Counted from the first letter of the stretch, positions 44,179 through 53,104 are shown. The stretch: DNA of 64,000 nucleotides from Sutcliffiella tianshenii (GCF_016908565.1 NZ_JAFBED010000011.1:25604-89603), one strand, 5' to 3'. Notes: generated by a model from the sequence alone, not told the origin. Program-made: numbers and translations.

Positions 44179-44261
44179 TAAGGATCTTTTGAAAAGGTTC
44201 TCCTCGGAAAGATTATTACTTGATAATAGGGCTGGGCTAAAGATTAGAAGTCCACATAAAA

Positions 44262-44460
44262 CACCCTGTTGATTTCCGTTCCAGGCGTTCGCTTTCCGCG
44301 GGCGGCCTCGGGAGCCTCCTCGGCGCTAAAGCGCCTGCGGGGTCTCCCTTGACACGCTGCTCCCGCAGGACAAGGAAGGCTTCGGCAGCAATACATCGCA
44401 CGCAGAAAATGCTTGCATTTTCAAGGAGTCTCACGCCTTGCACTCCAACCAACAGGGGTG
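44262..44460 (+). repeat. GC-rich palindromic repeat arm D (type 2, long form)
   Basis: Forward type 2 arm with ends CACCCTGTTG / CCAACAGGGGTG and core CGTTCGCTTTCCGCGGGCGGCCTCGGGAGCC. It contains the same roughly 55-bp insert as arm C (about 44370-44423), including GAAAATGC-TT-GCATTTTC. It faces arm E across about 110 bp. No gene is supported from 44153 to 44832. Confidence 0.9.
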
Positions 44461-44572
44461 ACTTAAGTTAGAAATTTACCTTACTAAAAGAAAAAATGGG
44501 TTTATTTGGTTTTTATTTTAGTAACGAATTTATTGTTACTAAGGCTGTTGATTAAAGCAATTAATGCTTTAT

Positions 44573-44706
44573 CCCGTGAGTTGATTGTAGCGGAGGACAC
44601 TTGACTCCTGCGGGAAAGTAGAGGGCATGGGAGACCCCACAGGCGAAGCCGAGGAGGCTCCCATCCGTCCCCGCGGAAAGCAAGTGGCAGGAGCGGAAAT
44701 CAACGG
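44573..44706 (-). repeat. GC-rich palindromic repeat arm E (type 3)
   Basis: Reverse type 3 arm with GGAGGACACTTGACTCCTGCGGG, GAGACCCCACAGGC, GCCGAGGAGGCTCCCATCCG and CGCGGAAAGC, ending CAACGGGCTAC. It is inverted relative to arm D and closes the D-E pair. Confidence 0.9.
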
Positions 44707-44832
44707 GCTACATTTGATGAGAACATTTTGTCTAAGCTGCATCAATTCAAGCTGAAACAAACTTAATAAATGAAAGGAGGTGGTAAAGTAAGAGATTTGC
44801 AGAACCACATTTGAATTTTGGGGAGGAGAAAG

Positions 44833-47800
44833 ATGATGGTGAAAAAAGGGGTAAGTGTAGCTTTGGCTTTGTTGTTGATGTGGGCAAGTTTGGCTCCCGC
44901 CATGGCAAATGAAAATGCCAGTGAAAGAGCGGTGGAATCAAAAATGGATAAAAATTGGCAGCTTGTCTGGGAAGAGGAATTCGAGGGAAGCACCCTTGAT
45001 GACAGCAAATGGTCATATGATAAGGGGAATGGCTTTGTCCAGGAAGACGGCAACTATGTTCCTGGATGGGGAAATGAAGAACTGCAGTATTATTCACAGG
45101 ATAATGTGAAAGTCAAAGACGGAATGCTGACAATCGAAGGAAAAAAAGAAACAGTTTCGGATGATAGAGGGACATATGACTATACGTCCGGAAAGATTCA
45201 TACAAAGGGTAAGTTCAATCAGAAATACGGAAAATTCGAGGCGAAGATCAAATTGCCTGCTGGGCAAGGATTCTGGCCAGCTTTTTGGATGATGCCAGAG
45301 GAAGACAAGTATGGTGGATGGGCAGCTTCAGGCGAGATCGACATCATGGAGGCGGCTGGTGGCACACCCGATAAAATGGGAGGAGCCATTCATTATGGTG
45401 GCCAATGGCCAAATAACACCTACACGGCCAAAGACTATCATTTTCCTGACGGAGAAGATATCACGGACTTTCATGTTTATTCAGTGGAATGGGAACCTGG
45501 CGAAATCAGGTGGTATGTGGATGGTGAGCTGTTCCAGACTTTGAATAATTGGAGCAGCATCGGTACAGGAAATGCAACCAAGTATTCCTACCCGGCTCCA
45601 TTCGACCAGGAGTTCTATCTGATACTGAACCTTGCAATCGGAGGATGGTATGGAGGAGGTCCCGATGATTCGACCTCTTTCCCTGGAGAGATGCTGGTGG
45701 ATTATGTAAAGGTGTATAAAATGGAAGATAGCGAGTATAGAGAGGCGATAGAACCTGTTTTTGAACCGGAGGAATTGCCAAGCGGTTCCAAAGAGGCGAT
45801 TGATGGCAACTATATTTATGATACAGACTATGAGAGAGGCTTCACTACTGTAAAAGCACAAACAGATCAGCTAAATGATACATATTGGAACTTTGTTCAT
45901 TTAGATCAGTTTGGAGGCGATGGGGCAGTAAGTGTGGATACCGTCCATGAAAAAAGGTTTGCAAAAGTGGACATCTCCAAAGCGGGAGGACAACCACATT
46001 CAGTCCAGCTCATCCAGCAATTGCCGTTCGGGAAGGGCAGAACCTATAAAGTAAGCTTTGATGCAAAAGCTTCAGGTAACAGAAATGTAAATATGAAGGT
46101 AAGCGGCGGTGAAGAAAGAGGATGGTCCCTTTACTCCGCAAATTATGAAGTGCCGTTAACGGATGAAGTTCAATCTTATGCATACACTTTCCAGATGCAA
46201 GCCGAATCCGATTCAAAAGCACGATTGGAGTTCAACATGGGTCTGAATGGCCAGACAGTCTGGATAGGTAATGTGAAAGTGGAAGAAGTGGATGCCATCG
46301 ATCCATACAACGAAGACGCAGCGAAGCAACCGCTACGTAATGGCAACCACGTTTATAATGGTACCTTTGATCAGGGCCGCATGGACCGAATGACATATTG
46401 GAATTTTATAATAAACGGTGCAGATGCACAAGCATATGTAACAGAAGAGCAAAGGGCGCTAGAAGTGGATATCAACGATGGCGGGGATGTCCCGGCATTA
46501 CAGCTTGTCCAAAAAGGCATAAAACTTGAGAAAAACAGCGAATATCTGTTGAAATTCACAGCAAGTGCTGCAGCCGACAGGGATGTTCAGGTTGCCTTGG
46601 TAAGCAAAGACGGTTCTGTCAATTACTCTGGTTCACAAACAGTTGGATTGACCACGGTAAGTGAAGAAAAGACTGTTGCATTGACAATGAATGATCTGGA
46701 AGACCTTGAAGGCCAGCTGGTATTTTATTTGGGAGGCAGCAATCATGATGTCAGGCTGGATGATGTGACACTATTGCAAGTGTCAAAGCCTGAAGCAGGG
46801 GCTTTACCCCTTCATGAGATATTCCCACTGAAGAACGGAAATTTTGCAGACGGATTGAATAGCTGGAATTCCCATGTTCAAGGAATCTATGATGGACCTT
46901 CCAAAGCGAATTTTCAAGTGGTCGACGGCAAGGCGGAAATATCCATTGATCATGAAGGAAACAATCCTTGGGACGTGATCTTCATGCAGGAAAATCTCCC
47001 TTTGAAATCAGGATACCGCTATACTGTTTCTTTTGATGCGAAATCAAGTGAAAGCCGTGATATGGAAGTAGTAATGGAAGATAGTCAATATACTCGATTC
47101 TTATCGGAGAAAGTGCAATTGACCTCAGAGTTTGAGCGATACACATTTGAATTCGATATGGAAACTTCGGAGACAGCCGGCTTAAAGTTCCTGCTTGGGA
47201 AAATCGATGGAGCGGATATAATCGGCAAAAGTCACCAGGTCACTATTGACAATGTACTGGTAGAAATCAAAGAAGAAAGAGAGAAACTGTTTCCTCTGAA
47301 AAATGGAGACTTCGGATTGGAATTGGAGCATTGGAATTCCCATGTCCAAGGAGTCTATGATGGACCTTCCAGCGCAACGGTGACAGAAGAGGAAGAAGAA
47401 GCGGTAATCAAGATCGACAATCTGGGCAATAATCCATGGGATATCTCCTTTTTCCAAGAAAACCTTGAGTTGACGAAAGGTAGGACATATCTATTAGAAT
47501 TTGATGTCAGGTCAACGGTAGATAGGAAAATGGAAATAGTGATAGATAATGGGGCGCCAAACTATACCAGATATTTTGAGAGAATCCTGGAAATATCCCC
47601 GACAACCGAAACATTCACATTTGAATTTGAAGCGGGTGCCGATGATATGACAGGCTTGAAATTTCTACTGGGTAAAGTGGATAACATGGATGTTCCAACA
47701 GCCCATGAGATTATCATAGACAATGTAAAGTTGGAAGTGAAGGATGCCAGGGGCTACATTGAAATGAATGAGCAGCCAGAAGGTACAGATCCTGAAACTC

Positions 47801-48072
47801 CTGAAGAACCGGAAGAGCCAGGGAATGAGGAAGAAAATCCTGTCATAACGGATCCTGATAAGGAAAACCCTGAAAATACGGAAGACGAAGACCAAGATAA
47901 AGACAAGGATAAACAAGAAGAGGAGTCTTCTACACCAGAAAAAGAAAAACAAAAAGGGAAAAACACATTACCGATAACTGCTACATCAATTTATACGTAT
48001 TTAATGTTTGGAGTTATCTTACTTTCATTGGGAATGGCCCTAATCTATATTCAACGGAGAAGGACTTCCTAA
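44833..48072 (+). CDS. Cell-wall-anchored GH16 laminarinase-like glucanase with four CBM-like domains
   Basis: A 1079-residue exported enzyme. A signal peptide (about 1-27, ending AMA) is followed by a GH16 domain at about 40-300, with catalytic GEIDIMEAAG (ExDxxE) and the flanking W of WPAFWMMPE, expected to cut beta-1,3 (or mixed) glucan. Four beta-sandwich modules resembling CBM4/9-type carbohydrate-binding domains follow at about 320-475, 485-655, 665-815 and 820-970; the last two are close copies (WNSHVQG-YDGPS). An acidic Pro/Glu linker, LPITA (1046-1050), a hydrophobic helix and RRR form a sorting signal of LPxTA type. SD GGGAGGAGA precedes ATG 44833. Confidence 0.9.
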   Translation: MMVKKGVSVALALLLMWASLAPAMANENASERAVESKMDKNWQLVWEEEFEGSTLDDSKWSYDKGNGFVQEDGNYVPGWGNEELQYYSQDNVKVKDGMLTIEGKKETVSDDRGTYDYTSGKIHTKGKFNQKYGKFEAKIKLPAGQGFWPAFWMMPEEDKYGGWAASGEIDIMEAAGGTPDKMGGAIHYGGQWPNNTYTAKDYHFPDGEDITDFHVYSVEWEPGEIRWYVDGELFQTLNNWSSIGTGNATKYSYPAPFDQEFYLILNLAIGGWYGGGPDDSTSFPGEMLVDYVKVYKMEDSEYREAIEPVFEPEELPSGSKEAIDGNYIYDTDYERGFTTVKAQTDQLNDTYWNFVHLDQFGGDGAVSVDTVHEKRFAKVDISKAGGQPHSVQLIQQLPFGKGRTYKVSFDAKASGNRNVNMKVSGGEERGWSLYSANYEVPLTDEVQSYAYTFQMQAESDSKARLEFNMGLNGQTVWIGNVKVEEVDAIDPYNEDAAKQPLRNGNHVYNGTFDQGRMDRMTYWNFIINGADAQAYVTEEQRALEVDINDGGDVPALQLVQKGIKLEKNSEYLLKFTASAAADRDVQVALVSKDGSVNYSGSQTVGLTTVSEEKTVALTMNDLEDLEGQLVFYLGGSNHDVRLDDVTLLQVSKPEAGALPLHEIFPLKNGNFADGLNSWNSHVQGIYDGPSKANFQVVDGKAEISIDHEGNNPWDVIFMQENLPLKSGYRYTVSFDAKSSESRDMEVVMEDSQYTRFLSEKVQLTSEFERYTFEFDMETSETAGLKFLLGKIDGADIIGKSHQVTIDNVLVEIKEEREKLFPLKNGDFGLELEHWNSHVQGVYDGPSSATVTEEEEEAVIKIDNLGNNPWDISFFQENLELTKGRTYLLEFDVRSTVDRKMEIVIDNGAPNYTRYFERILEISPTTETFTFEFEAGADDMTGLKFLLGKVDNMDVPTAHEIIIDNVKLEVKDARGYIEMNEQPEGTDPETPEEPEEPGNEEENPVITDPDKENPENTEDEDQDKDKDKQEEESSTPEKEKQKGKNTLPITATSIYTYLMFGVILLSLGMALIYIQRRRTS

Positions 48073-48091
48073 GCCTTCCTTTAAGAAGCGA

Positions 48092-48125
48092 AACAAGGAC
48101 TGCGATCAGGCAGTCCTTGTTTTAT
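48092..48125. terminator. Bidirectional terminator GH16 gene / 48143 gene
   Basis: Perfect 12-bp stem AACAAGGACTGC (48092-48103) / GCAGTCCTTGTT (48110-48121), A's before and Ts after. Confidence 0.9.
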
Positions 48126-48142
48126 TTATGATAAGCGCCCTG

Positions 48143-48538
48143 CTATCGCCATCTCAGCGTTATCGTCAAATGACAGCACTCCGTTTCCCCGACAGAAGAG
48201 GAAAGCTTTAAATTGATGCCATCCGGGTTGTAATCGGCTTTTACACCGGCATGTACCCCTGTGCTTTTTAAAAGCTGATCCACCTTCTCCATCTTCCCTT
48301 CCTGTGCGGCACCCATCACTTCAGAAGCAAAATCTTTAGATTCGGATAATTTCTTTAAGATAATGCTCGCTTCCTTCATCAGCTGCTGCATTGCGCCTGC
48401 GGATTCAGTGAAAAGAGTTGGGTCGACTCCGGGGTATGAACGATACTTCGGGATATAGGTCCCATTTAAATAAGGATAAACGGGAAAGTACGTGTTGCGG
48501 GGATAGTAATGTGGCTGGGGATATTGATGGTAGTACAT
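48143..48538 (-). CDS. Conserved Tyr/Pro-rich Bacillaceae protein, unknown function
   Basis: A 131-residue protein. The N-terminus is rich in Tyr, Pro and His (YYHQYPQPHYYPRNTYFPVYPY), the middle is helical (AGAMQQLMKEASIILKKLSESKDFASEV), and the end is beta-rich with ECCHLTITLRW. The Tyr/Pro-rich head recalls spore-coat proteins, but this is only a resemblance. ATG 48536-48538 follows TTTGGAGGG; the frame to 48553 overlaps that SD. I do not assign a function. Confidence 0.8.
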   Translation of the reverse strand: MYYHQYPQPHYYPRNTYFPVYPYLNGTYIPKYRSYPGVDPTLFTESAGAMQQLMKEASIILKKLSESKDFASEVMGAAQEGKMEKVDQLLKSTGVHAGVKADYNPDGINLKLSSSVGETECCHLTITLRWR

Positions 48539-48628
48539 GACTTTTCCCTCCAAACCAAATTTTTATTACATACTCAATATATGTAAAAATACCGGTTTGG
48601 AGAGTTGTCAGCCAAAGGAAGTGGCCAT

Positions 48629-49477
48629 TCAGGGCTTCTGCAATTGCTTCAGGACAAGGCGCTCCCAAATTTTCCAGGGGATGAGCCTTTTAAGGGTAAG
48701 CATAAAGTTGACCCCCTTCCCGACTGTATAGCGAAGGGATGGAGCCCTCTGGGATTCTGCAATTATCAGCGCCAGGACACCAACCTCAATGGGGTCACCA
48801 TACTTTTCTCTATCTGCTATCATTCTATTATTTATCGATGTAAACATGCTTTTGTATGGGGAAGCGTCACCACCCGCATTTTCCGAAAGATGTGTGCCGC
48901 TTGTCCATATATTTGTCTGAAAAGAACCTGGCTCCAAAAGCACAACATCTATTCCAAAGTCTTTTACCTCCAAGCGGAGGCTTTCACTGTAACCTTCAAG
49001 GGCGTACTTGGAAGATACATAGGGGGAAAGTCCGGGAAAGCCTACCAGACCGCTGATCGAGCTGATATTGATGATCCTGCCAAAGCCTTGCTTCCTCATG
49101 AGGGGGAGCACAGCATTAGTCACGCGGATCACACCGAAAAAGTTTGTTTCAAATTGCAGCTTATATTCCTCTATGGTAAGCTCTTCGGCGAACCCGGCGA
49201 CGGCAAACCCAGCGTTATTGATAAGCACATCTATCCGATTGTAAGCTCTTAATGCAGTTTGAAATTGCGCAACAGATTGGTCATGTGATACATCTAAGAA
49301 CATAAGGGTAAGATTCCTTCGTTCCTGTTCAGATAAGCCAAAGAGGACATCCTGTTTTTTATTTTCCTGCCTGATCGTGGCAATCACGTGATAGCCAGCC
49401 TGTAAAAATACTTTCGTGAACGTTTTTCCAAAGCCTCCGGAAGCGCCTGTAATCAGAACCGTTTTAGTGGTGGTCAT
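48629..49477 (-). CDS. Short-chain dehydrogenase/reductase
   Basis: A 282-residue classical SDR. TGASGGFG cofactor motif is near residues 10-17, NNAGFAVAG near 86-94, and the catalytic Ser and YVSSKYAL are seen (SSISG-15-YxxxK). The extended C-terminus after EPGSFQTNIW gives a length typical of the retinol dehydrogenase-like oxidoreductase group. ATG 49477 follows AAAGGAGATTG. Substrate unknown. Confidence 0.9.
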   Translation of the reverse strand: MTTTKTVLITGASGGFGKTFTKVFLQAGYHVIATIRQENKKQDVLFGLSEQERRNLTLMFLDVSHDQSVAQFQTALRAYNRIDVLINNAGFAVAGFAEELTIEEYKLQFETNFFGVIRVTNAVLPLMRKQGFGRIINISSISGLVGFPGLSPYVSSKYALEGYSESLRLEVKDFGIDVVLLEPGSFQTNIWTSGTHLSENAGGDASPYKSMFTSINNRMIADREKYGDPIEVGVLALIIAESQRAPSLRYTVGKGVNFMLTLKRLIPWKIWERLVLKQLQKP

Positions 49478-49635
49478 GCACAATCTCCTTTCCATACATG
49501 TAATATAGAAAAATCTGTCAGCGAGTTATTTAGTTTAGAGAGCTGAAATAAAAGGAATAAAGAGGTAACACGAAGAAGAACAAATAAAAACAATTTGTAT
49601 CAAATCCTTCGCTGAATGCGGAAAGAAGGGATCGC

Positions 49636-50247
49636 ATGGATTTTGATATTATTTTACAACTAATACGTGACTATGGATATATAGGATTGTTTTTTTGGCT
49701 CTGGTTAGGCATGTTTGGCATACCGGTCCCAAATGAAGTGCTTGTCAGTTCAATAGGAATCATTGCCTATAAAGGAATCCTGCAGACCACCCCTGCACTG
49801 CTGACCATCTATTTGGGCGTGATTTCAAGTTTGACCACGTGCTATCTATTGGGGAGGTGCCTTGGAAGCGGGTTATATTCCACCTTGGAGAAAAATGAAA
49901 AAGTGGAGGCCTCCCTGGCAAGAGGGGAAGCGCTCATCAATAAGTATCATGCGTTTGCTCTATGCATCTCCTACTTCCTTCCCGGAGCAAGAAATGTCGT
50001 GCCATTTTTAGCGGGCTTTATGAAACTCCCATTTTATCAATTTGCGTTGGCTGCCTATTCAGCTGCCATAGTATGGGTGACGATCTTCTTCTTTATGGGG
50101 AATTATGTCTGGCATCAGGCGCAGTTCATCGTGCAATATAGAATCGAGCTTTTACTTGTATCAGCCATTTCCTTTGTCTTGTACTATATTTATAGATGGT
50201 ATAAAGAACAGAATGATCCCACCTTTTCTCTTCAAAAATACAGATAA
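49636..50247 (+). CDS. DedA-family membrane protein
   Basis: A 203-residue polytopic membrane protein of the DedA/SNARE-associated family. Family motifs are FGIPVPNEVLVSSIG, a mid-helix G-rich LGRCLGSGLY, and the conserved region FLPGARNVVPFLAGFMKLPF (with R in PGAR). Members are putative lipid flippases (undecaprenyl phosphate or phospholipid). SD AAGGGA precedes ATG. Confidence 0.92.
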   Translation: MDFDIILQLIRDYGYIGLFFWLWLGMFGIPVPNEVLVSSIGIIAYKGILQTTPALLTIYLGVISSLTTCYLLGRCLGSGLYSTLEKNEKVEASLARGEALINKYHAFALCISYFLPGARNVVPFLAGFMKLPFYQFALAAYSAAIVWVTIFFFMGNYVWHQAQFIVQYRIELLLVSAISFVLYYIYRWYKEQNDPTFSLQKYR

Positions 50248-50322
50248 AGTATTATTTCCACCCACATCTTCATACATTTAGTTACAAGAATATATGAATA
50301 GTCAATGAAGAGGCGGGTGTGT

Positions 50323-50952
50323 ATGGAAAGTCCAACATATCGTAAAATGCTAGTCCAAGGAACGGCTAAAAAAGAAGTCCGGCCAGATATTGCGTATATC
50401 CAGTTGGGGGTGGTTACGGCCAATCCGAACGTACAAACGGCCCAGGAGGAAAATCGGATAATAGCCAACAGAATGATCCAAGCCTTGCTTCAAGCAGGAA
50501 TCGCCCAGAATGATATTGAGACGTCCTCTTATACCTCCTTTCCCAAATACACAGACCAGTCAGGCACACCAGTATTGACATCCTATGAAGTACGGCATAT
50601 TTTCCGGGTAACGGTAAGGGATATCCGGAAAGTGGGTTCTGTTGTGGACATCGCCTTTGAGAATGGCGCCAACATCTCGGAAAACCTGACATTTGAAGCT
50701 ACCAACTACCAAGCGATATACCGCCAAGTGTTACAGCAGGCAATCCTTGATGGCTATAAAAAGGCTTGTGCCATGGCAAGGTCCATTGGGGTTTGTGTTC
50801 ACCCTGTCCCAGTAAGGGTGGAAGAAGTGGCCCAGCAAGTGTTCTTTGGGCCAAGATATGCAGGCTTTGCCCTGCAGGAAAAAGCAAGCACCCCCATCGA
50901 ACCCCAGGAGATCACCATTAACGCTACAGTGAATCTTGAATATATATATTAA
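50323..50952 (+). CDS. SIMPL-domain (DUF541) protein
   Basis: A 209-residue protein made of one SIMPL/DUF541 domain. The signature VQGTAKKEVRPDIAYIQLGV starts it, with SYTSFPKYTDQSG and SYEVRHIFRVTVRD in the middle and INATVNLEYIY at the end. There is no signal peptide, unlike most SIMPL proteins, which are exported. ATG 50323 follows GAGGCGGG. Function unknown. Confidence 0.88.
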   Translation: MESPTYRKMLVQGTAKKEVRPDIAYIQLGVVTANPNVQTAQEENRIIANRMIQALLQAGIAQNDIETSSYTSFPKYTDQSGTPVLTSYEVRHIFRVTVRDIRKVGSVVDIAFENGANISENLTFEATNYQAIYRQVLQQAILDGYKKACAMARSIGVCVHPVPVRVEEVAQQVFFGPRYAGFALQEKASTPIEPQEITINATVNLEYIY

Positions 50953-50956
50953 AAAT

Positions 50957-51014
50957 AAAACAGACCGCCTCCATTTCATGATTTCACATGAAATGGACCG
51001 GTCTGTTTTTTCCA
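50957..51014. terminator. Bidirectional terminator SIMPL / arsR-like
   Basis: Long stem with a bulge: AAAACAGACCG...CCATTTCATG / CATGAAATGG.CCGGTCTGTTTT, then Ts; A-run on the other side. Confidence 0.9.
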
Positions 51015-51023
51015 CCATTAAAC

Positions 51024-51338
51024 CTACCTGAACAGACAGCAAAGCTCCTCGGATAACAGGTTGTCAACTTCCTTCTGATTCAATGAATAATAGCTCCATG
51101 TACCTTTTGTCTCTTTTTTAATAATTTCCGCATCAAGCAGAATTTTCAAATGATACGAAAGCTTCGACTGTGGCATCCCGATCAATGGGACCATATCGCA
51201 TACGCACATTGCTCCGTGTTGACAGAGAAGGTTCATGATGTGAAGCCTTTTTTTATCTGCAACCGCCTTGTATTTACTTTCATATTTCTCAAATGTCTTC
51301 TCCAACGAAATATCATGTAGAGGTATTTCATTATTCAA
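51024..51338 (-). CDS. ArsR-family metal/redox-responsive repressor
   Basis: A 104-residue winged-helix protein of the ArsR/SmtB family. The recognition region is SKLSYHLKILLDAEIIKKE and the wing is GTWSYYSLN. Cysteines C45 and C47 (CVCD) in the alpha-3 region form the classic metal-binding box, and two more (C100, C101) close the C-terminus. This pattern suggests As(III)/Cd(II)-type thiol sensing, but no resistance gene is beside it. Start TTG follows GAGGTG at 7 nt spacing. It is convergent with the SIMPL gene. Confidence 0.92.
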   Translation of the reverse strand: MNNEIPLHDISLEKTFEKYESKYKAVADKKRLHIMNLLCQHGAMCVCDMVPLIGMPQSKLSYHLKILLDAEIIKKETKGTWSYYSLNQKEVDNLLSEELCCLFR

Positions 51339-51476
51339 CGCATTTCACCTCTAATTATCATTTGTCTTTTATCATTATATGCGATAACCAAGGACTGCTC
51401 AACTCACAGGATTGCAATAATTTAAAAGGTCGTTTTGTGTTCATAGTTGCTGTTTAGAAAATTTGTACACATCAAA

Positions 51477-51612
51477 TGTAGCCGTTGATTTCCGCTCCGG
51501 ACACTTGCTTTCCGCGGGGACGGATGGGAGCCTCCTCTTCGCCTGTGGGGTCTCCCATGCCCTCTACTCTCCCGCAGGAGTCAAGTGTCCTCCGCTACAA
51601 TCAACTCACGAG
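51477..51612 (+). repeat. GC-rich palindromic repeat arm F (type 3, solo)
   Basis: Forward type 3 arm (GTAGCCGTTGATTTCCGCTC ... CTACAATCAACTCACGAG) with a small deletion in the usual CCTCGGCTTCGCC (CCTCTTCGCC). No convergent partner follows. The upstream flank TGTACACAT-AAATGTAGC is shared with arm G. Apart from this arm, 51339-51797 contains no supported gene. Confidence 0.9.
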
Positions 51613-51797
51613 TTAAACATTATTTGGTATTGGGAGCATAATACCAAATTAAATTCGCGACTGAAACGAAAATTTAGATATATTGCAATTTTTGTATCTT
51701 TAGCAAAACCCCTTTTCTTAAAGCAACAACTCTAAACGAAAAGAGCCTTTGAAAAAGCCTTGTTCTTCCGGAGAGGTAAGTGAGGAGGTTGAATATT

Positions 51798-51887
51798 ATG
51801 TGGGATTGGCCGGCTTTACTCCCGATTTTTCTATTCTTTTCTGTAATCTTTCTTTCTGCAATAGTATTATTGAAGAAAGGGAAATGA
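51798..51887 (+). CDS. 29-residue single-pass membrane microprotein
   Basis: An ORF of 29 codons with a very strong SD (GAGGAGG, 9 nt before ATG). It encodes a tryptophan-containing N-terminus MWDWPALL, a hydrophobic helix (LLPIFLFFSVIFLSAIVLL) and a basic KKGK end: a typical N-out/C-in or signal-anchor topology. Its stop is 15 nt before the thioesterase GTG, so the two may be co-translated. Not a known named family to me. Confidence 0.65.
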   Translation: MWDWPALLPIFLFFSVIFLSAIVLLKKGK

Positions 51888-51901
51888 TAGGAGGAAAAAA
51901 A

Positions 51902-52285
51902 GTGGAGCTAACCAATACATTAATTGAAACACTCGGGATGGAAATCATTGAATTGTCAGAAGAAAGAGCTGTGGCAACGATGCCGGTGGATAAGCGTACA
52001 CATCAGCCATTCGGATTGCTGCATGGGGGAGCATCTGTTGCACTGGCAGAAACAGTGGCAAGTATCGGAACTTTTAATCTGATCGATCAGGAGACTGAAA
52101 TTTGTGTCGGCCTCGAAATAAATGCGAATCACCTTAAAGGAAAAAGGGATGGGGTGGTGACCGCCATCGGTACGGTGCTGCACCGAGGAAAAACGACAAT
52201 GGTATGGGATATCAAAATTGTCGATGAGAATGAGGCGCTTATTTGTGTTTCCAGATGCACGATGGCGATTTTGAAAAAAAGATGA
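51902..52285 (+). CDS. Hotdog-fold thioesterase (PaaI type)
   Basis: A 127-residue PaaI/YuxO-type thioesterase. The family motif HQPFGLLHGGASVALAETVAS is seen, with the catalytic Glu in LAE and the usual G-LHGG loop. It likely hydrolyses an acyl-CoA; relatives include the DHNA-CoA thioesterase of menaquinone synthesis, but no men genes are present here. GTG 51902 follows TAGGAGG; the longer frame from 51749 is not supported. Confidence 0.92.
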   Translation: MELTNTLIETLGMEIIELSEERAVATMPVDKRTHQPFGLLHGGASVALAETVASIGTFNLIDQETEICVGLEINANHLKGKRDGVVTAIGTVLHRGKTTMVWDIKIVDENEALICVSRCTMAILKKR

Positions 52286-52289
52286 TTGT

Positions 52290-52333
52290 AAAAGGAGGAA
52301 GTGGCGTCTTAAAGCTCCACTTCCTCCTTTTTA
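52290..52333. terminator. Bidirectional terminator thioesterase / alkD-like
   Basis: Perfect 15-bp stem AAAAGGAGGAAGTGG (from 52290) / CCACTTCCTCCTTTT (to 52331). Confidence 0.9.
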
Positions 52334-52334
52334 T

Positions 52335-53027
52335 CTATCTCAAGTCAAGTGCATGCACATGCTTCATGCCTTCCCGCTTGCTGAGCGGTGCCAATTCATT
52401 GTTTTGGATGAATGTTGTGACAGCATCCGGGGCAGTTTTACTATATTCCCTCAGAGCCCAACCTATCGCTTTTTGAATGAAAAATTCGTTTGAATCTTTC
52501 CTTCTTTTAATTAATTCGAAAAGTTTATCTTCATCTGTCTTTTGTTTGTACTTTAATTGAAATAGGATGGCAGAACGTTGAAGCCAAAAGTAATCGTCCT
52601 CTATCCATCTGTCAGGATAGTCGGCAATTGCTTTTTTGTCTTTTAAAAGGATTGCACCGACATGTTTTGGTGCAATATGATCGATGGTATCCCACCAGGA
52701 ATTTGTCACTATCAATTTTTCAAGTAGCGGCAGGAAATCTGCATCCAATTTCTTTATGTTGATATCAATCATGGCAAGTGCTGCATAATGGAACTCCCGT
52801 TCAGGCTGACTATACAAAAAGATGACAAGCGGTTCGAGCCACTCCAGAGCGGGCTTACCGTTTTCAAGCAAGAATCGGCGTAAAATATCTTTTCTTTCCG
52901 GGGTCCTGATGCCTAGGAACGGAAAATGATTTCGCATATATTTTTCCATGGGATCCTTGTGTTCGCGATTGGATTGAGTGTGGAATGCATGAAGGATACT
53001 TGTTTTGTAGTCTTGTAGGGTCGACAT
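52335..53027 (-). CDS. AlkD-like DNA alkylation repair protein
   Basis: A 230-residue HEAT-like repeat glycosylase of the AlkD family, excising alkylated (cationic) bases. The catalytic pocket residues are visible in TNSWWDTIDHIAPK (Trp, Asp), with DDYFWLQRSAILFQL and FFIQKAIGWALREYSK further on. ATG with AAAGGAGG upstream. Apparently monocistronic. Confidence 0.93.
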   Translation of the reverse strand: MSTLQDYKTSILHAFHTQSNREHKDPMEKYMRNHFPFLGIRTPERKDILRRFLLENGKPALEWLEPLVIFLYSQPEREFHYAALAMIDINIKKLDADFLPLLEKLIVTNSWWDTIDHIAPKHVGAILLKDKKAIADYPDRWIEDDYFWLQRSAILFQLKYKQKTDEDKLFELIKRRKDSNEFFIQKAIGWALREYSKTAPDAVTTFIQNNELAPLSKREGMKHVHALDLR

Positions 53028-53104
53028 GACGGCCTCCTTTGAACGGGTATTTTAACAAAATAATACAGGAACAAGCTAGAGAAAGGAAGAAGGAATAAAA
53101 AAGA

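Noticed and set aside
48605..49252. Plus-strand frame of 215 codons
   Set aside because: Antisense shadow of the SDR gene at 48629-49477, which has all catalytic motifs.
51749..51901. N-terminal extension of the thioesterase
   Set aside because: The extension overlaps the 29-codon ORF, and a strong SD (TAGGAGG) supports GTG 51902.
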